Below are positions 1-11,640 of a stretch of 64,000 nt of DNA, piece by piece; position 1 is the stretch's first letter; each line of letters opens with the position of its first letter. A program made the translations under genes and the position numbers. The notes beneath the pieces are model-generated. The model did not search any database. It had not been told where the DNA came from and saw only the letters and a list, made by a program, of their open reading frames with translations. The DNA lies in NCBI GenBank assembly GCA_024663395.1, contig JANFAH010000039.1, forward strand, positions 357,501 to 421,500, given 5' to 3'. The DNA comes from Pisolithus tinctorius (lineage: Eukaryota > Basidiomycota > Agaricomycetes > Boletales > Pisolithaceae).

Positions 1-36
1 TTTCCCCAGTCAAGTCGCTCGACCATTATCTTTAAC

Positions 37-669
37 ATGGACAAGAGGCTCCTTCCCGGGCAGTATTACATCACCTCTTTGCAGAACAACGAAAACCTCG
101 GGGTTTCCCAAAGCCTGCCTGTAATTCCCCCGCTCCCTGTTCCAGTTATAGTCCTTCACCCAGGAGTTTTGCCTCCTAAAGTAATGCTCGTTCTGTGTTT
201 TACTTACAAGCATTTGACTGACCCGGATCCGCCCAGTTTACTGTCGAGGTGGTTAATGGAGGGGATAACACTTATGTCATCAAGGTCGAGGGTAGGAACA
301 CCCTTGGTCGAGAGGACCGTGTCTTCGCCTTCGCAGACCAACCTGCTGAGGAGTGGGTTATCCTCTACAGAGAATATAATGGTGCATACACGTAAGTTAC
401 TGGTGTTTAGTGTTCACGGGAGAGTCGGATACTGACACAATGATGCCTAGCATCGAGAGGAGGGACCAACCTATTGGATGGACTGTTCAACAGCCCGAAG
501 GGGTAGAGGACCGTCAGGTATGGCCCAACGCTTCTCCCGCTTACGAGGGCAATTGTCCATAGCATATTTCCAGGTTGTCCTCAGTCCCGTTATCTCCACA
601 CGCTCCATCCCTCCTCAGTTCCTCCCTACGCAAGTATTCAGATTCGAAAGTGCAGGGCCCCAGGAGTGA
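37..669 (+). CDS. Beta-trefoil serine protease inhibitor-like protein, copy 1
   Basis: Four exons read in one continuous frame: 37-180, 237-391, 451-517 and 574-669, giving 153 residues. No signal peptide is visible. The order of motifs is GQYYI near residue 8, PVIVLHP near 35, NTYVIKV, EDRVFAF, EEWVILY, GAYTI, GWTV and a C-terminal QVFRF. This matches the short beta-strand pattern of mushroom I66 (mycospin-type) serine protease inhibitors, which are about 140-150 residues and cytosolic beta-trefoils. The family call rests on remembered motif order, so the fold is more certain than the target protease. Three further copies with the same four exon junctions lie at 48223-48859, 59740-60374 and 62923-63553. 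This copy is the most divergent and has no visible defect. Confidence 0.66.
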
Positions 670-2442
670 TGAGGAAGATAATTTTGTATTCATGTCTGAA
701 GTGTAAGAATACATGTCCTGTACGACCTGAAGATTGTTATCTGCTGTTCATCGCACCTTGAACCTTTCTGCATGCCAAGTTGAACCAGTCATCCCTCTTG
801 GTGATGCCCGGCTTTTTGCGATCTTGGGGAATGTTTGGATAGAATATTGCAACGCAGTAGTGAAAATTTTAGAAAGTAGTTGCACGCACTGGTACCACCG
901 TTCCAAGTGCGGACAAGACCACAGGGCGAATTCGCAGAAGCAATTGACGATATTCAAGCGGACACATTAGAGGCTTGCATTCGGTTCGGCGACAGCGGCC
1001 TTAGTAGCCCTCAGCTCCCACTAAATACTAAGTAGACGTAGAGCAGGGTCACGATCCGAACACGAAAGAGACGTCTTCTGCCGGGCGAAGTCACGCGTCA
1101 ATTGTCAATGCTGGACCTCAGAACAAATCTACTAGAAACTCGGGGGTGACCGGTGACAGACCGGAAGATGTTGAAGCTCTTGCGGGTTCACTTTACTTAA
1201 GTGGAGAAGTCCCTTCATACGAACCCCGACAACCACGTTTGAAGCAGGGCTGCATCCAGTATCGGACTAATATCAGTGTCTGGCATGGTGGTGCGTCGGA
1301 GAGGACTGTTGGATACTTCGACATGCTTGGATATCGCTACACCAAGCTCATGCAACAAGAAAGGAGTAGAAATAGATGATTCTACCCAGCATTCTGAATA
1401 CATACTGACATACTCCCTTCGCCAAACGACAGGTGTGTTAGTTGGGAATCTTCCGTTCTCCTATATTATCGTGGAATCGCATGTTTATCTTACTTGCCGA
1501 AGAGTAGGCTGGTTGTTCTCCGTGTAAAGCTGGACCATGCCCTGCAAGATTTTTAAAAAGAACGTTTTACGCCCAATTCCGCCTGCGAATTACATTATAC
1601 TTACATTTCGAACAGTTCTCATGTCAACGCGCACGCGGGTCCTTCCGATATCAGAAGTCAACACTTGACCCTCTTGAGGCCGAATCAGCTTTATTCCACA
1701 GTGCAGGAACGCGGGAATAAATTCCACATACTCTTGCATTGATTAGACACGTAGGCCTGGAGAATAAAAGGCCATTCAAAGCTCGTCACGTTACCATTGC
1801 TGCATCGTAGGTTGCAAAGTTAGTTTTGCGGAACTTCAGGTTGCCTACGACTAACGTCAACGTGCCAAGATGCAGAATGGGCTCCGTTCCGTGTCTGGCC
1901 GAAATAGCACATGCAGCAAAGATATCTGGTTTCCTGCAGTCATTTCTCATCCTCGTGACGTTTGGAGGCATATTCATATCCAGTCGTCGTTCCCAGACTT
2001 GATTACTCGTGAAAGTAAACGCGTGTTGTTGCTGAGGCCTTACCGTTAAACAACAGTTCTTGGCGTTGGCGGATCACCTACCGTGACAGTCGTCTTGTTA
2101 ACGCAAACAAAGACACCGTCACCTTTGTCTCTGATCGTGCTTATGCCCACCCTCAATAGGACGCCGGTAAGTTTCTCATGAGGAGACAGGTTTAGTGTAT
2201 GACCTACGCATCAGGTATTTCGATCGCGTATTGCATTTTTTCTGTTCCGCGGTTCAGGTGCTTCTGAGACAAGATCCAAGTTAACCTACCATTTGCTGGA
2301 AAGCTCAGAGTCTGAATGCTGTGAGCCACTAAATACTGAGGTTTAACAAACAAAAGACATACCCTCCATACTATCGGCCGATACCGTTCAAACATCCTGG
2401 AAAGATCATCTGGGAGAAGAGTGATTACCACCTTTTTTCATA
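670..2442. other. Long intergenic stretch, no recognised gene
   Basis: Both strands carry only short open frames without family motifs. A possible exon-like open stretch ends in a good donor (gtaagt) near 2168, but I could not connect it to anything. No tRNA, satellite or transposon ends were seen. Confidence 0.5.
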
Positions 2443-3813
2443 TCAGTTCAAACTAACGACTGGAATAGTAAGGCGTACTTCCGTTGAAGTGAGGAGGGGG
2501 TTAAGGTTGGAAGTAAAAATGGTGACAGTATTGATAGTCTTTTGATCGTCAAATTTAACCGGAAAATTGGATTGCGGAACAACGGGTGCCGGTAAGCCAT
2601 TGTGTACATTCAGGTTTTGGAACTGTTGGCCGAGGGTGGCATCGACATCGGCAATGGTACGGGCCCTACCACCGGCAAAGTTGTTCTACAAAAGTCAGTG
2701 GTGCGCAGGTTCTCTGCCACAGAAAAGAGACTTACTATCCTATCGATTATTTCGATAATATACGGCATGGTAGGACGTAACCTGGGTTCACTATTCCAGC
2801 ACGAAGACAATAGCCTCCACCACTCTTCAGTCAAACGGAAACACGTGTCATCATCCGTAGGGCGGTCTGGCGGACCTTTCAAGATCCTGGTCATGGCGGC
2901 TCGCCCCCGGAAACGGTGGAACGGGGTTTTTCGGGTGAACAATTCCTACACGGGTTCAGTTCGACTTCACCCACGCTGGCCAGTTGACGAACACACCAGA
3001 GCAGTCATTCCAAATGACCACACATCAGTTTTTGCCGTTGGTTTGCTAACCTCAAACATTTCCGGAGCCGTCCAACTTATTGTGCATCCGAACGACTCAG
3101 CGATGGGCACGCTAAAGGAGGAATTGGTAAGATACGAGAGACCGAAATCAGCCAGGAGTGGTCTGCCGTCATCGGATATCAGCACGTTTACCTACAAATG
3201 GTTTCAGCCATGTGAGGCAATCCGTTACTGGTAAATGTACCTACGCCTTTCAGATCCCCGTGGAACACGGCATCCGGTTTCAGGTCGTGCAAGTATTGTA
3301 ATCCCCGAGCGATCCCTTCTATCTAAGCGGTATGTAGGCGAAGATCGCACTGAGTCACATGAACTTACCAGAGGGCGAGGGTCGACGTCGACGTTCTGCA
3401 CGTATTTACGTGCGTCTCCTCTCCCCATCCATGGGGAAACGATTGACATTGTGAAATCGAAATCGGTGGTGATGCCGAGCAAAGGAAGGATGTTGTCATG
3501 ATGGAGCTTAGACCACAGATGCACCTCTCTGAGGACACGCTACCCGGCGATTAGAACGGGCGTTAGTACGACAATCCAGTACCGATCTCACGTTGATAGT
3601 GTCTTCATCGCCTGGAGGTCCTCCCCGTGTCGTCTTTATGGCGACCGTCCGTCCCAGTGGATTCAGAACTCCGCGATATACAGTAGCATACCCTCCCCGT
3701 GCTACCGCGTCATTCCTCGTCACCTTTCCGCTGAGATTGATTTCGCCTCCCCGATATCGAGATGCCCGTCGAGCGAATTCTTCCAGGGGTGATGAGCCTT
3801 GATTCGAATGCAT
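2443..3813 (-). CDS. TKL-like protein kinase, type A (intact)
   Basis: Six exons in one frame on the minus strand: 3813-3592, 3539-3369, 3322-3245, 3191-2997, 2945-2736 and 2685-2443, giving 372 residues. The kinase domain has the glycine loop GGYATVYRG, VAIK lysine, an alpha-C helix starting VLREVHLWSKL, the catalytic loop FHGDLKGVNVL, ADFGLS, TAPE and DVWSFGM, so every catalytic residue is present. The HRD arginine is replaced by glycine (HGD), as in all paralogs here. Exons 2 and 3 are 171 and 78 nt, exactly as in the other intact members. A type-A-specific last exon of 80 residues follows the kinase domain. It is also present in the broken copy at 6722-8152 but absent from types B and C. 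Type A begins MHSN rather than MDxPQ. Substrate and role are unknown; it is probably cytoplasmic because neither a signal peptide nor a membrane segment is visible. Confidence 0.78.
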
Positions 3814-4390
3814 AACAACGTCCCGCTGCGATCCTTAGAGAGTGGAGAACAACCAGGACCGAGTGGTGCAGGGCATATGAATCGATGGGGCGTTTCGCAA
3901 AGATTATCGCCGATCAAACCTGGGCGGACAAGCTACGATCGAAGGATGTATATCGTGCCTTGCCTACGGTGCTTCAAGCCTCAATGATCAATCGATCAGA
4001 TAGGGGGCCTGAGACTTACGAAGTCAGTCAGCCGCCAGTTACAGTCACGGGATTTGTCTCTACACTGATTCGCGGAGCTGCATGCGTACTCTATATAGTA
4101 GAAATCGTGCAAGTGACTCCAATCACGGCAATCTCAAGACCAGCGGTACTGAAAAGATGCGTCCCTGACTAACAGACTATCTACATCAACATACAATATC
4201 ATAGAACAACTACTTCATTGTCCAACCGATCTGGCATTGGCCTCAGATAGAACTTGTCGTCAAACCTTCCCCATGGCATGTTTTTTATGTATGTACGGGA
4301 AAACTATTGTATCTATACGAGACCATTGAAGCCACCGGATCACTGCATCGCAGTAGGCATATGACTCTGTCATCTGTGGGACTTGGTTAA
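3814..4390. repeat. Spacer between kinase copies, repeated family
   Basis: No gene is seen. Parts of this spacer resemble the spacers at about 8930-9200 and 11040-11300. Shared blocks include the stretch around tatcgtgcc...ctacggtgctt and flanking sequence. It therefore looks like part of the duplicated kinase unit. Confidence 0.45.
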
Positions 4391-5518
4391 TTACCGTGGG
4401 GCTAATAACCATTGAATGACATACCGTTGTATGTTTGCGATAACCCGTAAAACATGTGCAATCGTTGGGCGCGACGAGGGTTCGTGGTTCCAACACTCCT
4501 GGCAAATAGCCCACCATTCATCTGTCAGACGAGAACATGTTTCTTCATCGCTCGGGCGGTCTGGTGTCTTATGTTGAAGAATTCTGGCCGTGACAGTCTT
4601 TGAGCTGTTGAATTGATGGAAAGGCTTTTTCCGCGTAAATAGCTCCTGTGTAGATTCAATCGATTGCATACACGCGAAAAAAGCGACATGAGTACCAAGA
4701 GCGTCATTCCAAATGACCAGATATCCCCTGCGGCGGATTTTTCCCCCCCATCAAGGATCTCGGGAGCTGTCCAATACAAGCTCCATCCGGCATTGTCGGA
4801 TTGGGGTATGCTAAACGTAGAATCAACAAGAAAAGAAAGGCCGAAGTCGGCAAGAAGGGCCCGGCCATCATCAGAGATTAGCACGTTGGCCTATGATAAA
4901 ACCTCAGTCAAGAAGAGGCAGCTGTTGAAAGCAGGTAAACCTACGCCTTTCAAGTCACCATGAAATACCGCGCCATCTTGACGGGTATGCAAGTATCGGA
5001 GCCCTTGTGCAATGTCTAATATCTAAATGAAGGTAGTATTCTCATAGAGACCTCGGCCGGGGTTGCTAATCCTACTTACCAAAGGACGAGGGTCGATAGC
5101 CGTATTTTGCACGTAATCACGTGCATCTCCCCTCCCCATCCAGAGAGACACAATGGATACCGTTTGTTCGAATTCAGTGGTGATTCCTAGCACCGAGATA
5201 ACGTTTGGATGGCGGAGTTTGGAGCAGAGATGTACTTCTTTAAGGACACGCTATCCAGCGATGATAAACGTCAATTTCTTATTAACAATCAATGACCATT
5301 GAGCCTACCGCAATCATACGGTCGTCGCTTGGGGGACTGCCGCGTGGCGTCTTTATAGCTACCCTTGTTCCATCGAGTTTCAAAGTACCTTGATACACAA
5401 TTGCATTCCCCCCATTTAGAGCAGCGCGGGTACTCCTACTAACCTGTCCATTCAGGTCGATGGAGTAACGAGAGGCACGTTCAGCGAACTGCCTGAGAGC
5501 GTCCTGTGGATGGTCCAT
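4391..5518 (-). CDS. TKL-like protein kinase, type B (intact)
   Basis: Five exons in one frame: 5518-5309, 5250-5080, 5022-4945, 4890-4696 and 4645 to a stop near 4391. I chose the ATG at 5518 (MDHPQDAL) because the paralogs begin at the same point; an upstream ATG at 5563 is also open. Kinase motifs are GGNAIVYQG, VAIK, VLKEVHLCSKL, FHGDLKGANVL, ADFGLS, TAPE and DIWSFGM. After the last conserved helix a gtatgt...cag intron is possible; splicing it would give a stop almost at once, so the C-terminus is uncertain by about 10-15 residues. The exon lengths 210/171/78/195 are shared with the kinase at 44501. The protein has about 300 residues, essentially a bare kinase domain. Confidence 0.77.
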
Positions 5519-6721
5519 GGTGAGGTTCCAACAATAGCATTTACTGAATAGAAGGGAGGTCAAGCGGTTGCCGTGTGTGGTGCTTTATACTCGTCTATGA
5601 GAACACCTGGCAGGCCCACAACCCATCGGTCCCTCACCCTCAGCATTCTGCGTGGTTTTCCGCAGGCGCAGCTTGAGTCTGATCGATGCCCTGGATGCCC
5701 TACGCGTGATGTTATTGCGAAACAGTGCCTTCCTCAGTTGATGAGAGGATCAATGATGAAGCACGAACTTGCGCTTGGCTCCCACCCCACGATCGAATGA
5801 GGCGTCTATTGGAGGGGATGAACCTTGTTTTTTTTTGACTTTGACACACCCAGACCCTGAGGCCTGAAAGGAAACGAATGGTGTAAATCATGGGATGACG
5901 AAACTTGGTTGGATAGAGGGGCAGAGGATCCCACTAGGTGACTAGGCAAGTCTCTGTGGATCATGGTGGCATACACACATTGGAGCATTGAAAAGACGGA
6001 AAAGAATCCAGTGTAATATTGGACCTAATGGGTGACGAGAAATACAGTCAGGTGTTTTACCAGTTCCAGCGACACAGTGGTACAGCACAAATCAGAACAT
6101 GCGGAAAAACACGTACCACGGACCGCCCATACCTGTAATTAAACAGCTTCCAAACAATATGAACATGTCGAACAAGAGGCAGGATGACCGAGAGCTCAGC
6201 GTTGCGGACATGCCCTATTGGTTCCCAGACTAGCGATGGCCAGCGGGGCGTTGTCTTTTCTCACAGGAACATCAAAGCACGGTCGCGATCCGAAACATTT
6301 GACCGATTGGCGTATTCTTTTTATTGCCCACGTGTAGTTGGCCAACTGATGCCGGTAGGAGGCGAGTGAAACCTCGTGGAGTTACTCGTGTTTTGCCGTG
6401 CTCTCCGGATTGGATTCGAAATCATGAATCGCCCGCACCAAAGCTTCGTTCATGCATTCATGGCATCATGCCCTACGCCCTCAAGCTTGAGATCTTACCA
6501 CGATATTTCACAGCTTTGTCTCCAGCATGCACGGACCAATCCCGCCCCATGGTTTGAATGGACTCCGGTTGTACCAATCGGCTTGACCTCACCCCTCGAA
6601 TGTTTGATCAAACGAGCCCAGGCCTTGTTTCCTCGCATTCACTCTTCCGAAGAGGAAGTCTCTCAACTTAAGTGCATAAGGGATAAAGACCGAGGTCGTG
6701 CTAGCGCTGATCATACTGGAC
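5519..6721. repeat. Type-B upstream / B-C divergent spacer, copy 1
   Basis: This spacer aligns in pieces with 12775-15049 and 17483-18762, which lie between minus-strand type-B genes and plus-strand type-C genes. It includes the shared runs around 5640-5720, 6060-6120 and 6380-6460. It breaks off at about 6721, just where the promoter of a type-C gene should run into its start codon, and continues directly into the 3' end of a type-A copy. It also holds the empty-site counterpart of the MITE at 13511-14330, around 6076-6084. Confidence 0.6.
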
Positions 6722-8152
6722 TTCAAACTAACGACTGGAATAGTAAGGCGTACTTTCGTTGAAGCGAGGAGGGGGTTAATGTCGAAAGTGAAAATGGTGA
6801 CAGTCTTTTGATCGTCAAATTCAACCGGAAAACTGGGTTGCAGAGCAACGGGTACCGTAAACCGTTGCGTGCATTCGGGTTTTGGAACTGTTGGACGAGG
6901 GTGGCGTCAACATCGGCAATGGCACGAGCCCTACCACCGGAAAAAATATTCTACAAAACTCGGTTGGTGCGTAGGTTCTCTGCCACAGGAAAGAGGCTTA
7001 CTATCCTATCGATCATTTCGATGATGTACGACATGGCAAGACGTAACCTGGGTTCAGTTTTCCATCACGAAGACGATAGCCACCACCACCCTTCGGTTAT
7101 ACGGTGACACGTGTCATCACCCATGGGGCGGACCTTTCATGATCCTGGTCAACATGGCTTGTCCCCGGGAACGGCGGAATGAGGGGTTTTCGGGTGAACA
7201 ATTTCTACGTGGTTCAGTTCGACTTCACCCATGCTGACCAGTTGGTAAGCATACCAGGGCGGTCATTCCTAATGGCCACAGATTCGTCTCGGCCGATGGT
7301 TCGCCAACTTCAAACATTTGCGGAGCCATCCAACTTAACGTGCATCCGAACGACTCAAAGACGGGGACACTAAAGGAGGAATTGGTAAGATGCGAGAGCC
7401 CGAAATCAACCAAGAGTGGTCTGTCGTCATCGGATTTCAGCACCGGATTTCAGCCATGTGAGGGTAATCTGTTGGCGGTAAATGTACTTGATTCCAGTCA
7501 CAGCGTCAATGTCAAAGGGGAGAACATTACATCTAAAATCATGCCAACTTACTACATTCAACTCACATAACTTGTGCCTTTCAGATCCCCGTGGAACACA
7601 ACATCCTATTTGAGATCGTGCAGGCATTGTAATCCCCATGCGATCCCTTCTATCTAAGCGGTATGTAGACGAAGATCGCACCGAGTCGTATGAACTTACC
7701 AGAGGGCGAGGGTCGACGTCGACATCCTGCACGTATTTACGTGTATCTCCTCTCTCCATCCATAGGGAAACAACCGACATTGTGAAACCGAAATTAGTGG
7801 TGATGTCGAGCAATGGGAGAATGTAATCATGCGACAGAGTTTAGACCACAGATGCACCTCTCTGGGGACACGCTGCCCGGCGATTAGAACGGGCGTCAGT
7901 ACAACAATCCAGTAATGATCTCACGTTGATAGCGTCTTCATCGCCTGGAGGTCCTCCCCGTGTCGTCTTTATGGCGACTGCCATCCGTCCCAGTGGATTC
8001 AGAACTCCGCGATATACAGTAGCATACCCTCCCCGCGCTACCACGTCATTCCTCGTCACCTTTCCGTTGAGATCAATTCCGCCGCCTCGGTATCGAGATT
8101 TCCGTCGAGTGAATTCTTCTAGAGTATATGTTGAACCTCGATTCGAGTGCAT
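6722..8152 (-). pseudogene. Type A kinase pseudogene
   Basis: A close paralog of the gene at 2443-3813 with the same exon layout but several breaks. Exon 2 carries two extra bases after the WSKL codons, which shift the frame. Exon 3 has an in-frame TAG in the LHDLK segment. The third intron is about 80 bases longer, carrying an unrelated insertion around 7480-7570. In exon 4 the APE motif reads APQ and DVWSFGM reads NLWPLGM. The last, type-A-specific exon is still recognisable but shifted. Exon 1 and its start ATG at 8152 are intact, so loss of function looks fairly recent. Confidence 0.8.
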
Positions 8153-9369
8153 AACAACACCCTGCTACGACCCTCAGGCCTCGGAGCGTGGCTAGCAACT
8201 AAGGACCAAAGGGTGTTGGACATATAAATTGGATTTCGGGCATCTTGAAAACTAGAATAAGGCCGTTTTATATGGCGCTCTACCTCATGATACTTCATAA
8301 CTATCGGCGTCGTAGCCGGAAGTTTATACAGGCTGTGGAGTAATTATGCCCCCCTAATAGGTATGCTCGCTGCTCTTAATATAATCCCACCAAGCTTCCA
8401 TCACATGATCCATGCTTTCTAACCGCCGATCCTCATCGCACAAGTGCTCGCTGGGGTGTTGTGTAAACAGTTGTTTATCAAAGCTTCTTAGCAGTCGAAT
8501 GTTTTCCCGTCCACGGCTACGGGAGAGAGCAACATAGGCATTAAACAGCGTAATTTTGCCAGTGGGTGGCGACCTGATGTCAACAATGCAGCATTCGATC
8601 GTTTGAGCTTGTGCACGGTAGTCCGTGAAAGCGAATGGGCGGTTGTACCTGTGTCACCGTACACTTGCTGCTAGAAGCCATCATTACAGTAAATGTTCTT
8701 GAAAGAGGCGTGACGGGCAGTACATCCATCGGCAATCCATAGAGAGCTCACCGCAGACACTTTGCCTCAACATATGTAGCTGGACAAGGATTGTAACCAG
8801 CAAGACTACGACATCAGTCACCCCATGTATTCGCGGTACGGAGGTGCAGAGTTGCGGAGTACAGAGCTGAGACACAAAACTTGATATTCGCTGGTGACCA
8901 AAAAACGTGTATGAATGACTTGGTTGGGCAGGGGGCACAAATCAAGTCATAGGTCCTGAAAAGATTCTCACGGTGAAATTCGGAGAGGCTCCTACACAGC
9001 CGTTCCGCTGTGAGTGTGAGGGAAATTCCTGAGGGCAACGGCTGTGTAGGAGCCTGTACGAGGGCCTACAATATTGCCTACTGCCTACGGTGTTTAGATC
9101 AGACACAATGGAAGCGAGACTACTGGAAGTCGTGCGGGTGAATTCACCCTGCCTTCCCACCTGGTGGCACCAAAATTCTTTCAGACTATCTGCATCAACA
9201 AGCAATATTATATGTAAAGTTCAACTGATACCGATCCACGGTGTGCTTCTCGGTGATTAAATATTACTGCATGTATGTGCGGGAATAACTGTTGTACCTG
9301 TGGAAGACCATCGTGGCCACTGGCTCACTACGTCGCCAAAAGGGATAGAGAGTCGTGCATAGAAGTCTC
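8153..9369. other. Kinase-array spacer with a short perfect hairpin
   Basis: No convincing gene. The stretch from about 8930 to 9200 is related to 11040-11300. A 19-bp perfect inverted repeat is present at 8986-9004 and 9037-9055 (listed separately). Confidence 0.5.
8986..9055. repeat. 19-bp perfect inverted repeat with 32-nt loop
   Basis: The arm AGGCTCCTACACAGCCGTT at 8986-9004 is followed after 32 bases by its exact reverse complement at 9037-9055. The related spacer at 11040-11300 lacks it, so it is a local addition. It could be a foldback footprint or a transcribed hairpin; nothing else supports an RNA gene. Confidence 0.75.
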
Positions 9370-10527
9370 TCATCTACGGGACTTGGTTGAGTACGATGGG
9401 CTGGTGAAGTATTGAAAGACATACTGTTGTATTTTTCTGATGGTTTGTAAAACATCCGTAATTCTTGGGCGCAACAAGGGGTCAAAATTCCAACACTTTA
9501 CGCAAGTAGTCCACCATTCGTCCGTCAGACGCGAACAGGTGTCTTCGTCGCTCGGGCGATCCGGTGTCCTCCCTAGGGAAACCCTATACGCGACAGCATG
9601 GAGGGTGAATGGATGGAACGGTATTTTGCGCGTAAATAACTCCTGTGTAGATCGGAACGGTTGCATATACGCGAAATAAAAAGAAGTGACACGCATACCA
9701 AGAGTGTCATCCCAAATGACCAGACATCCGCTTCGGCGGATTTTTGGCCCCCAACCCCCCCTTCAAGGATCTCGGGGGCCGTCCAATGTAAGGTATATCC
9801 GGCCCTCCCGGAGGTGGTCAAGCTAAATGTAGAATCGACAAGCAGAGAAAGGTCGAAGTCGGCAAGAACGGCCTGACCACTATCAGATATTAGCACGTTG
9901 GACTATGATAAAACTTCTGTTAAGTAGGGGCACCTGTGGAAAACAGGTAAACCTACGCCTTTCAAATCACCATGGAATACCGCGCCCCCTTGGCGGGTAT
10001 GCAAGTATTGGAGTCCTTGTGCAATTCCCAACATCTAAATGAAGGTATTATTACGATGATCCTGACCGGCGATACCAATTCTACTTACCAGAGGACCAGG
10101 ATTGATGGTCGTATTTTGCACGTAATCATGTGCATTTCCATTCTCCATCCAGTGCGATACAATAGACACCGTTCCATCGAACTCAGTGGTGATACCAAGC
10201 ACCGAGATAACGTTTTGATGCCGGAGTTTGGAACAGGTATGTACTTCTCTAAGGGCGCGCTGTCCAGTGATGATTAATGACAACAATTTATTAGCATGCA
10301 ATGACTATTGAGCCTACCTTGATCATACGGTCGTCGACTGGAGGACTGCCGCGTGCTGTCTTTATGGCTATACTTATTCCATCGGGTTGCAAAGTACCTC
10401 GATACACTATAGCGTTCCCTCCACCTAGAACAACACGGGCACCCCTATGGACCCGTCCGTCAAGGTTAATGGCATATCGAGATGCACGTTCAGCAAACCG
10501 TCTGAGAGGGTCCTGTAGATTGTCCAT
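9370..10527 (-). CDS. TKL-like protein kinase, type B, with DFD in place of DFG
   Basis: Five exons in one frame: 10527-10318, 10259-10089, 10034-9957, 9902-9699 and 9642 to a stop near 9370. It starts MDNLQDPL. It keeps GGNAIVYRG, the VAIK-type lysine (IAIK), HGDLKGSNVL, APE and DVWSFGM. The magnesium-binding motif reads ADFDLS: the glycine after Asp-Phe is aspartate, whereas all other intact copies here have DFG. Exon 4 is 204 nt, three codons longer than the 195 usual in the family, because of a small Gly/Val insertion after APEILEG. The protein could be a weak or inactive kinase with a complete reading frame. Confidence 0.74.
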
Positions 10528-10736
10528 GGTGAGGATCCAACTGTAGCAATTACTGAATAGAAGGAAGGTCAAGCGGCGATGGACGTGCGTGATGCTTTAT
10601 ACTTGCCCATGCCAATACCTGGTAGGGGAAAGCGAATCAATCCCTCAGCATTCTACGTGTATTTCCGCAGACCCAGCTTGCGTTTGATCGATACCCTACG
10701 CGTGATGCTACTGCGAAACAGTGCCTTTCCCATCCT
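10528..10736. other. Type-B promoter-side segment, truncated
   Basis: It matches the upstream regions of the other type-B genes (5530-5720, 12790-12970, 17500-17710) and stops abruptly where a type-A exon fragment begins. It is a recombination junction rather than a gene. Confidence 0.55.
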
Positions 10737-10973
10737 GCAGTGATCTCATGTTGACTGTGCCTTGATCGCCTGGCCTCCTCGCGTCGTCTTTATGGCGTCC
10801 GCCTGTCCCGGAGGACCCAGAACTCCGTGAAATACAGTTGCATGCCCTCCCCGCGATATTACCGCGAGATTTCTCGTCACCTTTCTGCTGAGGTTGGTCC
10901 CGCATCCTCGATATCGAGATCCTCTTCGAGTGAATTATCCCAGGGCATGCGTTGAGTCTCGATTTGAGTGCAT
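10737..10973 (-). pseudogene. Type A kinase exon 1 fragment
   Basis: The minus strand from an ATG at 10973 reads as a relative of exon 1 of the type A genes: an MHSNR start, RRGSRYRG, KVTRN, RGGHATVFHGV and IKTTRGG. It contains an early in-frame stop and small deletions. Only the exon 1 region remains. Sequence beyond 10737 belongs to a type-B upstream segment, so the fragment is truncated by rearrangement. Confidence 0.75.
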
Positions 10974-11640
10974 AACAACGTCCCACTACGATCCTTAGAG
11001 ACTGGTGACCAACCAAGGTCGGACCAATGGGTATAGGGCATATGGATTAGGGCGTCTTGAAAATATCCCGTGCTAGACAGGGGGCGTAAATCTGGTCTTA
11101 GGATCTTGCAGCGTCATTAGTTTGGAGAGATTCTCGCCAACATCCAGGGTGAAAATCGGGCAAACGAGCTACAAGGGATGGATATCGTGCCCAGCCCATG
11201 GTGCTTAGATCAGAGATAGCGGAGGCGAGGCTACTAGAAGTCGTGCAGGCGACATCAGTGCATCACCCTGCCACTTCCCTCGTGGTGCATTATGGTAACA
11301 CGGACAATATTCTTTACATAAGACTACTAGAACAGGGCCGTCGCCGCCGGCAGGCACCTTGTTTACCACGCCGGAGCACTGGACACTCTAGTCCCCTTCG
11401 TTGGGGGTTGTTCTTACGGTCGCTCCGGAAGAACTGGCCGAAAGATTATCTGTTCAAGGTAGACTGGGTCAATACATCAGTATCTACGACTTTATATACG
11501 TCCAGAGTGCGGCGAGAGACATAAAGGGAAAACAAGTAGCTAAATTACGAGGCGTTTATCGGTCGTGTATGATCGTGAACTGTTACACTATCGGTTATGA
11601 GAGAACCATTGTATCTGTGTAAGACCATTGAAGCCACTAG
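10974..11640. other. Kinase-array spacer
   Basis: Related in part to 3880-4180 and 8930-9200. No coding or RNA feature that I can support. Confidence 0.45.

Noticed and set aside
2602..3234. 210-codon open frame on the plus strand
   Set aside because: Antisense shadow of the intact type A kinase; no motifs, and spans three of its introns.
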